Positions 38,121 through 45,578 of a DNA stretch of 64,000 nt are shown piece after piece. A program made the position numbers and the translations under genes. The DNA comes from Paraburkholderia tuberum STM678. GTDB lineage: Bacteria > Pseudomonadota > Gammaproteobacteria > Burkholderiales > Burkholderiaceae. Within the stretch, counting starts at the first letter, position 1, and each line of letters opens with the position of its first letter. Where the stretch lies: NCBI RefSeq assembly GCF_902833905.1, contig NZ_CADFGP010000017.1, positions 93,361 to 157,360 of the forward strand, read 5' to 3'. The notes below the pieces were generated by a model. The model was not told the DNA's origin and made no database searches. It saw only the letters and a list, made by a program, of their open reading frames with translations.

Positions 38121-38867
38121 ATGACCTCTGCCTCGGAAGACCGCTGGCGCGACCTGCGCCCGGACCCGGAAAACGACACGCCGCTCTATCTGCAACTTGC
38201 CCGCAAGCTCGGCAGCGCGATCCACGAAAACCGCTGGAACGCCGGCGAGGCGCTGCCTTCGGAGCGCGTGCTGTCGGAGGCGCTCGGCGTGTCGCGCATC
38301 ACGTCGCGCAAGGCGATCGCGCTGCTCGTGGAGCAGGGTTTGATCCGCCGCACCCAAGGCGCGGGCAGCTTCATCACGCCGCGCTACGAAGATCCGTTGT
38401 CGCGTCTGTCGAGCTTCAGCGAAATGCTGCGGCGGCGCGGCTTCACGCCGAGTTCGAAGTGGCTGTCGCGCGAAATCTCGCCGGCCAATCGCGACGAGGT
38501 GATCCAGCTGGGTCTGTCGCCGGCCGCAGCGGTCACGCGGCTGCGGCGGCTGCGGCTCGCCGACGGCATCGTGATGGCGGTCGAGAATTCGACGTTCCCG
38601 GCCGCGGTGATTCCCGATCCACAGGCAATCGGCGACTCGCTGTACACGTATCTGGAGAATCGCGGACTGACGATCGTGCGCGCGTTGCAGCACTTCCGCG
38701 CGGTGAACGCGAGCGACGAGATCGCGCAGCAGATGAGCATCGCGCCGAACGAGGCGTTGCTGTTGATCACGCGCGTGGGTTATACGGCGGATCAACGCGC
38801 GATCGAACTGACGGACACGTACTGCCGCAACGATTACTACGACTTCGTGGCGGAGTTGCGAAAGTAA
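38121..38867 (+). CDS. GntR-family regulator with UTRA domain
   Basis: Transcription regulator of the HutC/NagR-type GntR subfamily, about 248 residues. The N-terminal winged helix (PLYLQLARKLGSAI, GEALPSERVLSEALGVSRITSRKAI, IRRTQGAGSFI) is followed by a UTRA effector domain (SFSEMLRRRGFTPSSKW, VTRLRRLRLADGIVMAVENS, TDTYCRNDYYDF). Proteins like this often regulate N-acetylglucosamine genes, and in many Burkholderia the nag genes follow; here the next gene is unrelated and on the opposite strand, so the target is not evident. ATG 38121 is favoured over the GTG at 38112. Confidence 0.87.
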   Translation: MTSASEDRWRDLRPDPENDTPLYLQLARKLGSAIHENRWNAGEALPSERVLSEALGVSRITSRKAIALLVEQGLIRRTQGAGSFITPRYEDPLSRLSSFSEMLRRRGFTPSSKWLSREISPANRDEVIQLGLSPAAAVTRLRRLRLADGIVMAVENSTFPAAVIPDPQAIGDSLYTYLENRGLTIVRALQHFRAVNASDEIAQQMSIAPNEALLLITRVGYTADQRAIELTDTYCRNDYYDFVAELRK

Positions 38868-38933
38868 GCTGCGACGCGGTGGGCGGTTAGGTACGCCGCG
38901 TTCCCAACCTGAACGCGCCGCCCGCTCCAACCG

Positions 38934-40343
38934 TCACGGCCACCGGGCTTCGTGCGCGCCGATGCGCGCCGGCGGCAGCGCATAAAACGCAGGCGTCTGC
39001 TCCAGTTCCTCCGCCGGCAGCACGCCAAGCACACGCCCGAACTCCGATTGCACGCTCGCGACGCAATCGCGCACGTCGTCGAGCGACACCTCGGGCGCCT
39101 GCTGCCCATCGGCCAGCAGCCCGAACGACCGCAGCCAACGCCCCGTCTGCGCAAGAGACACCTTCACATGCCAGCTGCCGCCCTCGCGAGCGCGCCGCGC
39201 GAGCGCGACCATCGCGCCGAACGCGGCCAGATAGCCGGTCGCGTGATCGAGCGCCTGACACGGCAGATGCCGCGGCTCGGCTGAACCCGCCGCCGCGCGC
39301 TCGGTCCACGCGATGCCGCTCGCCGACTGCACCAGACTATCGAAGCCGCGTCGCTGCGCCCACGGCCCTGTGTGCCCGTACGCGCACACCGAGATATAGA
39401 CGACGCCGGGCCGCAGCCGTGCCAGCTCGTCCGGCCCGAAGCCGCGCGCCTTGAGCGCGCCCGGACGATAGGCCTGCAGGAACACGTCGGCATCGCGCGC
39501 GAGTCCGCGCAACGTGTCGCAGCCTGCCGCCTCGCGCAGATCGACGATTGCCGAACGCTTGCCGCGGCCGTTGTCGATCACGAGCGGCGCGATGTTCGGC
39601 AGATGCGGCCCGTTGATCGTCAACACGTCCGCGCCATGATGCGCGAGCGCGCGGCCGGCCACCGGTCCCGCGATGATCCGCGACAGATCCAGCACCCGCA
39701 CACCCGCGAGCGGGCGGTCGATACCAGGCTCGGCGTCAGCGGCGGCGTGGCGCGGCGGCTCGGCGGGGGCGTCGCCGATGCGCTCGATCTCGAACAGCGG
39801 CAAGCGCGCGATCGCTTTGGCCTGCTCGAGCGCGGCCCATTCGTCGGGCGTGCGAATCAAGGCGGCGCACAGGCCCGCGTCGGCGAGCGTTTGATCGAGC
39901 GTCGCGCCTTCCCAGCCGCGAATCGCGGCCGCCACCGAGTGCCGCCCATTGTCACAGCCGAGCACCTCGAGCACGCCCTTCAAGTGATGCGCGAAATTCG
40001 TATGCAGCTGGATCCATCGGCCGTCGCCCGTTTCATAGAAGCCGGTGACCGGATCGCGCAGCGCGGGCGGCGGCCCATCGTCGATCCGCAAATAGCGTTC
40101 GCTGCGAAACGCCGCCAGCGCGCGACGCATCTGCACCGACACCTGTTGCAGGCGAGCGCTGCGCAAGCGCCAGTATTCGGCGGCGGCGAGGCCCGTCGCG
40201 GCGATGGTCGACGCCGCGAGGCTGCCGACACGGTAGACCGACGGCAAGCCGGGATCCGCGCCGGCGAGCGACACGGCGTGCAGCGCGACCGGATCGCAGC
40301 CGGCGAGGGTCCAGATGTGCTTGAGGGCGAGTTCGGGCGTCAT
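38934..40343 (-). CDS. CaiB/BaiF-type CoA-transferase with permuted-looking domain order
   Basis: Class III (CaiB/BaiF) CoA-transferase of 469 residues. The N-terminal Rossmann half of a normal family member (LAGVRVLDLSRIIAGPVAGRALAHHGADVL, NGRGKRSAIVDLR, YRPGALKARGFG, YISVCAYGHTGPWA and the catalytic Asp in RGFDSLVQSASGI) starts only near residue 213 here. The first 210 residues instead resemble the usual C-terminal part (FYETGDGRWIQLH, TLADAGLCAALIRTPDEWAA). So the order of halves appears swapped. The ATG at 40343 is chosen because it lies at the family-like start. It is divergent from the HTH-citrate synthase, a likely partner, since both act on acyl-CoA thioesters. Confidence 0.8.
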   Translation of the reverse strand: MTPELALKHIWTLAGCDPVALHAVSLAGADPGLPSVYRVGSLAASTIAATGLAAAEYWRLRSARLQQVSVQMRRALAAFRSERYLRIDDGPPPALRDPVTGFYETGDGRWIQLHTNFAHHLKGVLEVLGCDNGRHSVAAAIRGWEGATLDQTLADAGLCAALIRTPDEWAALEQAKAIARLPLFEIERIGDAPAEPPRHAAADAEPGIDRPLAGVRVLDLSRIIAGPVAGRALAHHGADVLTINGPHLPNIAPLVIDNGRGKRSAIVDLREAAGCDTLRGLARDADVFLQAYRPGALKARGFGPDELARLRPGVVYISVCAYGHTGPWAQRRGFDSLVQSASGIAWTERAAAGSAEPRHLPCQALDHATGYLAAFGAMVALARRAREGGSWHVKVSLAQTGRWLRSFGLLADGQQAPEVSLDDVRDCVASVQSEFGRVLGVLPAEELEQTPAFYALPPARIGAHEARWP

Positions 40344-40410
40344 GGGATCGGGCGCGCTGGCCGCGCGGACAGGAAGCAGGTACACCGAGTCTAAATTTGC
40401 ACCTTGCCGC

Positions 40411-40447
40411 AATCAATGTTGATTATGATAATCAATATATATTGATT
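40411..40447. promoter_or_regulatory. palindrome array between CoA-transferase and HTH-citrate synthase
   Basis: Four alternating half-sites: AATCAA (40411-40416), TTGATT (40419-40424), AATCAA (40430-40435) and TTGATT (40442-40447). They form a perfect 17-base palindrome around 40419-40435 (TTGATTATGATAATCAA) and a perfect 18-base palindrome at 40430-40447 (AATCAATATATATTGATT). The stretch is strikingly AT-rich for this genome and ends 22 bases before the citrate synthase ATG, so it probably overlaps the promoter and serves as an operator. Confidence 0.65.
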
Positions 40448-40469
40448 TCTTCGGTTTATACCCACTTTT

Positions 40470-41711
40470 ATGCCAGCCCCGATTTACCTGAGCGCCGCCG
40501 AAGCGGCCGCAACGCTCGGCGTCAGCTTGCCGACGCTGTACGCGTATGTAAGCCGAGGCATGCTCGGCTCGTCGCCGGATGCGCAAGGCAGGCATCGGCT
40601 CTACGATGCCGCCGAGGTGCGCCGCCTCGCGCGTCGCAAGGCGGACGGCAAACGCGCCGGCAAGGTCGCGCAGAAGGTGCTCGACTGGGGCGTACCGGTG
40701 CTCGAATCGTCGATCACGCTGGTCGCGGACGGTCGGCTGCTGTATCGCGGGCACGATGCGATCGAACTCGCGCGCAGTGCGTCACTCGAAGACGTCGCGG
40801 CGCTGTTGTGGGAATGCAGCGCGCGGCGCATCGCCGATGCGCCGGTCGTGCCGCTCGCCCCCGCGCAATGGGCCGCGTGGCTCAAGCTGTGGAGTGACAG
40901 CACGCCGCTCGATCGCGCGCTGGTGCTGCTGCCGGCCGCCGCCGCGCAGATGCCACGCGTGTGGGCGCTCGGCCGCGATGCGCAGCTCGACACCGCGTGC
41001 GCCGTGATGCGGCTGCTGGCCGCCGCGATGCTGCCGGCGGCGCCGTCGAACGAACCGCTGCATCGGCAGATCGCGACGGCCTGGCGGGTGCGCAGCCGTC
41101 AGCAAAGCGGATTGCTGCGCGCGGCCTTGGTCGCCTGCGCGGATCACGAGCTGAACGCGTCGACGTTCACGGTCCGTTGTATCACGTCGACGGGCACGCA
41201 CCTGTTCGGTGCGGTCGCGGGCGGGCTCGCGGCGCTTTCCGGGCCGCGTCACGGCGGCGAAACCGTGCGCATCGCCGCGCTGCTCGATGAGGCGTCGCGC
41301 TCGCCCGAGCTGGACCGCTACCTGGCGAACCGTCTCGCGCGCTACGAGCACGGCGCGCAAGGGCCGCTGCTGTCGGGCTTCGGTCATCCGCTCTATCCGG
41401 ACGGTGATCCGCGCGCGCGGCTATTGCTGACGATGCTCGCCGACTGCGCGCCAGCCCGCTCGCCGCTCAACGAGGTGCAGCAGGTCGCGCGAGCGGTGCG
41501 CGACACGACCGGCGCGGAGCCGACGGTGGATTTCGCGCTTGCCGCGATCGAGCGCGTGCTCGGCTTGCCGAGCGGGGCCGCGTTCACGCTGTTCGCGCTC
41601 GGGCGGGTGGTCGGCTGGATCGCGCACGCGATGGAGCAGGCGCGCGATGGCCGGTTGATCCGGCCGCGGGCGCGGTATATCGGGGAGTATGAGGCGGGAG
41701 GTGCTGCTTAG
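40470..41711 (+). CDS. citrate synthase-family protein with N-terminal helix-turn-helix
   Basis: A 413-residue fusion. Residues 1-55 form an excisionase/MerR-type winged helix (YLSAAEAAATLGVSLPTLYAYV, then GRHRLYDAAEVRRL). The rest is a citrate synthase-like domain. The catalytic residues are kept: His in GPRHGGET (near 259), His in GFGHPLYPDGDP (near 305) and Asp in EPTVDFALA (near 352); the C-terminal RPRARYIGEY also fits. So it should be an active condensing enzyme, of unknown acyl-CoA preference, with a DNA-binding module. No ribosome binding site is seen before the ATG. It is divergent from a CoA-transferase across a palindrome-rich spacer. Confidence 0.88.
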   Translation: MPAPIYLSAAEAAATLGVSLPTLYAYVSRGMLGSSPDAQGRHRLYDAAEVRRLARRKADGKRAGKVAQKVLDWGVPVLESSITLVADGRLLYRGHDAIELARSASLEDVAALLWECSARRIADAPVVPLAPAQWAAWLKLWSDSTPLDRALVLLPAAAAQMPRVWALGRDAQLDTACAVMRLLAAAMLPAAPSNEPLHRQIATAWRVRSRQQSGLLRAALVACADHELNASTFTVRCITSTGTHLFGAVAGGLAALSGPRHGGETVRIAALLDEASRSPELDRYLANRLARYEHGAQGPLLSGFGHPLYPDGDPRARLLLTMLADCAPARSPLNEVQQVARAVRDTTGAEPTVDFALAAIERVLGLPSGAAFTLFALGRVVGWIAHAMEQARDGRLIRPRARYIGEYEAGGAA

Positions 41712-41746
41712 GGACCAGGAAGAGGCGGCTCGCCGTTCGCCCTGCA

Positions 41747-42052
41747 TCAGACCACGCCCGGCCGACGCGCCAGCCAAGCCGGCATCGGCCAGCCGAATAG
41801 CAGCCTCGGCAACCTGCGTTCCGAGCCGCTCGCCAGCGCAAAACGCGCCCCGGCCCGCCCGGCGCTGATCCATGCCACCGATCCACGCGCCAACTCGATC
41901 GACTGCCCCGCCGCCAGCCAGTGATCCTCATGCTCGCCCTCGACGGTCAGCCAGACGTTGCCGCTGATCACCTTGAAAATCGTCGGACGCGCAACCCGCC
42001 AGGCCGTGACGGGCTCGCCATGTTCCAGCTCGAAAACTCGCACTTCTCGCAT
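41747..42052 (-). CDS. DUF2917 protein
   Basis: A 101-residue protein of the DUF2917 family, function unknown. It shows the cupin-like core: FKVISGNVWLTVEGEHEDHWLAAGQSIELARGSVAWISAG split over residues 26-65. GAGGAGAA precedes the ATG. It converges on the citrate synthase-like gene and diverges from the MocR regulator; repeated sites lie in the shared spacer, so MocR may regulate it. Confidence 0.8.
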   Translation of the reverse strand: MREVRVFELEHGEPVTAWRVARPTIFKVISGNVWLTVEGEHEDHWLAAGQSIELARGSVAWISAGRAGARFALASGSERRLPRLLFGWPMPAWLARRPGVV

Positions 42053-42120
42053 CGCCGTTCTCCTCGATGAACTTTCTGTTGTACCGATTATTGACGTGCG
42101 ATGATCGGAGACCCATGCAC

Positions 42121-42171
42121 AGTTCCGAACACTTCCATCGGAACTGTTCAGTCAAAAAACCGAACAGTTGG
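42121..42171. promoter_or_regulatory. repeated GAACTGTTC-like sites upstream of the MocR gene
   Basis: Inverted repeats AGTTCCGA (42121-42128) with TCGGAACT (42138-42145), and AACTGTTC (42142-42149) with GAACAGTT (42162-42169). The three related blocks lie 65 bases before the regulator and 70 bases before the divergent DUF2917 gene, where an operator would be expected. On the minus strand a TTGACT could be the -35 box for the DUF2917 gene. Confidence 0.5.
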
Positions 42172-42235
42172 CATGGCTCGCGCGGCGCAGGTTTAAAACT
42201 TTCGCGCTCGCAGGCCGGCGACAGAAGGCAAGCGT

Positions 42236-43654
42236 ATGAAACTCGAAATCCAGCTCGATCGGGACAACGGCGTGCCGCTGACCGAGCAGATCGTCGCGGG
42301 CGTCTCGGCGTGGATCCGCTCGCGCAATGCGCATCCTGGCTCAAAGCTGCCGTCGATCCGCCAGTTCGCCGCCGACTTCGACGTAAGCCGCTTTCCGGTG
42401 ATCGAGGCATACGACCGGTTGGTGTCGCTCGGCTATGTCGACTCGCGCCACGGCTCCGGCTTTTACGTCGCCGATCGCCAACCGACCGACATGCGCTGCC
42501 AGGGCACTTCGGACCCGCGCCGCGCCGATGTCGAGTCGGACCATCTGCTCGAGCAATTCAACTTTCCGGGCGAAACGCTGAAGCTCAGCACCGGTTTCAT
42601 CCCCGAAAGCTGGCGCGACATCGATGGCATTGCGCAGGCGATCCGCCACGTGTCGCGAACCGATCCGGCTAGCATGGTCGAGTACGCGACGCCGCTCGGC
42701 AACCCGGTCTTGCGCGAACAGTTGCGCGGCCGCATTGGCCAGTTGGGCATCCAGGCAGACGCATCGCAGATTCTGATCACCAACGGCGCGAGCCAGGCGT
42801 TCGATCTGCTGGTGCGCTACATGCTCAAGCCAGGCGACACGATCTTTGTCGAGGACCCCGGTTACTACAACCTGTACGGCCTGTTGCGCCTGCACGGCAT
42901 GAAGCTGATCGGCATTCCACGCACCGGCAATGGTCCCGACCTCGACACGATGCAGGCGCAACTGAAGCTGCACCGGCCCAGATTGCTGCTCATCAACACC
43001 GTGTTCCACAATCCGACCGGCACCACGGTCGCACCGCAGGTCGCATTCCGTTTGCTGCAAATGGCGCGAGAGCATGGCTTCCAGATCATCGAGGACGATA
43101 TCTACGCGGATTTTCAGACCGAGCTCACCGACCGCCTGGCCACCCTCGACCAACTCGAACAGGTGATCTACATCGGCGGATTGTCGAAAACGCTGTCGTC
43201 TTCGCTGCGGGTCGGCTACGTGGTTGCGAGTCACGCGATCATCAAGGACCTGGTCGACATCAAGATGCTGACGAGCATCGGCTGTTCGCGCTTTGCCGAA
43301 GCGGTGGCGGTGTCGATGCTGGAGCGCGGCGCATATCGCAAATATCTGGAGCGACTGCGCCGCCAGATGCGCGGCGCGCTTGGCTCGACCGTCCAGACAC
43401 TCGAAGATGCCGGCTGGGAGATCTTCGAAGAACCAGCGGGTGGCAAGTTCGTGTGGGCACGCGTGCCGCATGTCGCGGACGCCGAGCGGCTCGTTGAATG
43501 CGGCGTGCCCCTCGGAGTGACGGTGCTGCCTGGACAACACTTCAGGCCGAACCGGGAGGTGAGCCCGTGGATCAGAATTCATGTGGCGTTTGGCAACGAG
43601 CCACGTGCGCAGGCGTTTTTTAATGCGGCGGCGCAGTTGCCGCCTGATGCGTGA
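42236..43654 (+). CDS. MocR-type regulator (GntR-aminotransferase fusion)
   Basis: A 472-residue PLP-dependent transcription regulator. The N-terminal GntR winged helix (LTEQIVAGVSAWI, GSKLPSIRQFAADFDVSRFPVIEAYDRL, SRHGSGFYV) is fused to a class I aminotransferase-like domain (about 110-470). The PLP lysine is in GGLSKTLSSSLRVGYV, and other cofactor segments are ITNGASQAFDLL, EDPGYYNL, HNPTGT and EDDIYADF. In the family, PLP plus an amine ligand switches the regulator. It probably controls its divergent neighbour DUF2917 or itself through the repeated sites upstream. The MdtD-like exporter downstream may be read from its own promoter. Confidence 0.92.
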   Translation: MKLEIQLDRDNGVPLTEQIVAGVSAWIRSRNAHPGSKLPSIRQFAADFDVSRFPVIEAYDRLVSLGYVDSRHGSGFYVADRQPTDMRCQGTSDPRRADVESDHLLEQFNFPGETLKLSTGFIPESWRDIDGIAQAIRHVSRTDPASMVEYATPLGNPVLREQLRGRIGQLGIQADASQILITNGASQAFDLLVRYMLKPGDTIFVEDPGYYNLYGLLRLHGMKLIGIPRTGNGPDLDTMQAQLKLHRPRLLLINTVFHNPTGTTVAPQVAFRLLQMAREHGFQIIEDDIYADFQTELTDRLATLDQLEQVIYIGGLSKTLSSSLRVGYVVASHAIIKDLVDIKMLTSIGCSRFAEAVAVSMLERGAYRKYLERLRRQMRGALGSTVQTLEDAGWEIFEEPAGGKFVWARVPHVADAERLVECGVPLGVTVLPGQHFRPNREVSPWIRIHVAFGNEPRAQAFFNAAAQLPPDA

Positions 43655-43783
43655 ACACGGCGCGGAGCGCGGCCGTGACGCAGCACCGACACCCGCGCAA
43701 CGCTGCGCCGCCCGCTGCGCCGGGACCCGCTTTTCCCTAGAATAGCGAGTCCCAACCCGACCGAGCGCGCCCAGCCACCTCAT

Positions 43784-45244
43784 ATGTCCACGACGACGCC
43801 TCCGCCCGCCCTCGCTCCCGATATCCCCTCGGGTCCTTCGCCCCGCTCGCTGACCGTGATGCTGTGGCTGGTCGCCACCGGCTTCTTCATGCAGACGCTC
43901 GATTCGACGATCGTCAACACCGCGCTGCCCGCAATGGCGACAAGCCTCGGCGAACTGCCGCTGCGCATGCAATCGGTGGTGATCGGCTACTCGCTGACGA
44001 TGGCGGTGATGATCCCCGTGTCCGGCTGGCTCGCCGACAGACTCGGCACGCGGCGCGTGTTCTTCAGTGCGATCCTCGTGTTCGCGGTGGGCTCGTTGCT
44101 GTGCGCGAACGCGCATACGCTGAACCAACTGGTGCTGTTTCGCGTTCTGCAAGGCGTGGGCGGCGCGATGCTTCTGCCGGTTGGGCGGCTCGCGGTGCTG
44201 CGAACCTTTCCGGCTGAGCGCTATCTGCCGGCGTTGTCGTTCGTGGCGATTCCGGGGCTGATCGGACCGTTGATCGGACCGACGCTCGGTGGCTGGCTCG
44301 TCAAGATCGCGTCGTGGCACTGGATCTTTCTGATCAACGTGCCGGTGGGCATCGTGGGCTGCATCGCGACGTTTATCTTCATGCCGGATAGCCGCAACGA
44401 ACACACGAGCAAATTCGACCTTGGCGGCTACCTGTTGCTGGTGGTGGGCATGGTGGCGATTTCGTTCGCGCTCGACGGCCGCACCGAGTTCGGCATTCAA
44501 CATGCGACGGTGCTGGTGCTGCTGATTCTGAGCATGGCGTGCTTCGTTGCGTATGGGCTGCACGCGGTGCGCGTGCCCGCGCCGATCTTCTCGCTCGATC
44601 TGTTCAAGATCCACACGTTTAGCGTTGGGCTGCTCGGTAATCTGTTCGCGCGGATCGGCAGCGGCTCGATGCCCTACCTGATTCCTCTGCTGTTGCAGGT
44701 GAGCCTCGGCTATAGCGCATTCGAAGCCGGGCTGATGATGCTGCCCGTGGCGGCCGCGGGCATGGCGACGAAGCGCCTCGTGACGAAGCTGATTCTGAAG
44801 TACAGCTACCGGCGCGTGCTGATGGCGAACACGATTCTGGTCGGTCTGATGATGGCGAGTTTCGCGCTCACGAGCACGCATCAGCCGCTGTGGCTGCGGC
44901 TCGTGCAACTGGCGATCTTCGGCGGCGTGAACTCGATGCAGTTCACCGCGATGAACACGTTGACGTTGAAGGACCTCGGCACCGGCGGCGCCAGCAGCGG
45001 CAATAGCCTGTTTTCGCTCGTGCAGATGCTTTCGATGAGTCTCGGCGTGACGGTGGCCGGTGCGTTGCTGACAACCTTTACCGGCATCATGCAACGCGCG
45101 ACTGGCGCCAATTCGCTGCCCGCGTTTCATGCGACGTTCCTCTGTGTCGGCATCATCACCGCATGCTCGTCATGGATCTTTGCGCAGTTGTCGCCGGAGA
45201 TTCGCACGCCCGCGAAAAAGACCGATCCTTCGGAGCGTACTTGA
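43784..45244 (+). CDS. MdtD-like MFS transporter (DHA2 family)
   Basis: Fourteen-helix-type drug:H+ antiporter family transporter, 486 residues, similar throughout to E. coli MdtD. MFS motif segments include DSTIVNTALPAMATSLGE, SGWLADRLGTRRVFF (motif A), RVLQGVGGAMLLPVGRLAVLR, and the C-terminal NTLTLKDL...ASSGNSL block. It is a predicted exporter; in E. coli the drug role of MdtD is doubtful, so no substrate is given. The 129-base gap from the MocR gene allows a separate promoter. Confidence 0.9.
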   Translation: MSTTTPPPALAPDIPSGPSPRSLTVMLWLVATGFFMQTLDSTIVNTALPAMATSLGELPLRMQSVVIGYSLTMAVMIPVSGWLADRLGTRRVFFSAILVFAVGSLLCANAHTLNQLVLFRVLQGVGGAMLLPVGRLAVLRTFPAERYLPALSFVAIPGLIGPLIGPTLGGWLVKIASWHWIFLINVPVGIVGCIATFIFMPDSRNEHTSKFDLGGYLLLVVGMVAISFALDGRTEFGIQHATVLVLLILSMACFVAYGLHAVRVPAPIFSLDLFKIHTFSVGLLGNLFARIGSGSMPYLIPLLLQVSLGYSAFEAGLMMLPVAAAGMATKRLVTKLILKYSYRRVLMANTILVGLMMASFALTSTHQPLWLRLVQLAIFGGVNSMQFTAMNTLTLKDLGTGGASSGNSLFSLVQMLSMSLGVTVAGALLTTFTGIMQRATGANSLPAFHATFLCVGIITACSSWIFAQLSPEIRTPAKKTDPSERT

Positions 45245-45578
45245 AAGCCGCAGTAGCCAGGACGACGCATCCTCGTGCACTCGCGAACGGATTTCCGGGC
45301 ATCGCTCCGCGCGCGCCGCACGCAGCACGCAGCACGCAGCACGCTTGCACAGCGTCGCCGACCCGCAACAGGGCGCGTCCCGCACCAGCGAAGTGCGCGT
45401 TATCGCCTTCGTACCGCGGCGGGCGCACAACGATTTCCTCGGAGCATTGCTGGTGGACGCTCGAGCTTTGTTCGAACACGCGCATAGTTCTTGCTCGTCT
45501 ATCCTGTAAACTCTTGGTCTGCGCGCGCGAACTCCTGCCTGGCCCAGCAAGCGCCGCCATTTCCACACGACTGACACG
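45245..45578. other. spacer before the EAL gene
   Basis: A 334-base spacer without a convincing gene. It contains a heptamer tandem repeat (GCACGCA, about four copies, 45318-45345). Confidence 0.5.
45318..45345. repeat. GCACGCA heptamer tandem repeat
   Basis: Three perfect copies of GCACGCA and a fourth with one change (GCACGCT), in the spacer downstream of the exporter gene. Confidence 0.8.

Noticed and set aside
42341..45130. Long minus-strand frame opposite the MocR and exporter genes
   Set aside because: It spans two unrelated genes and reads as Arg/His-rich noise.
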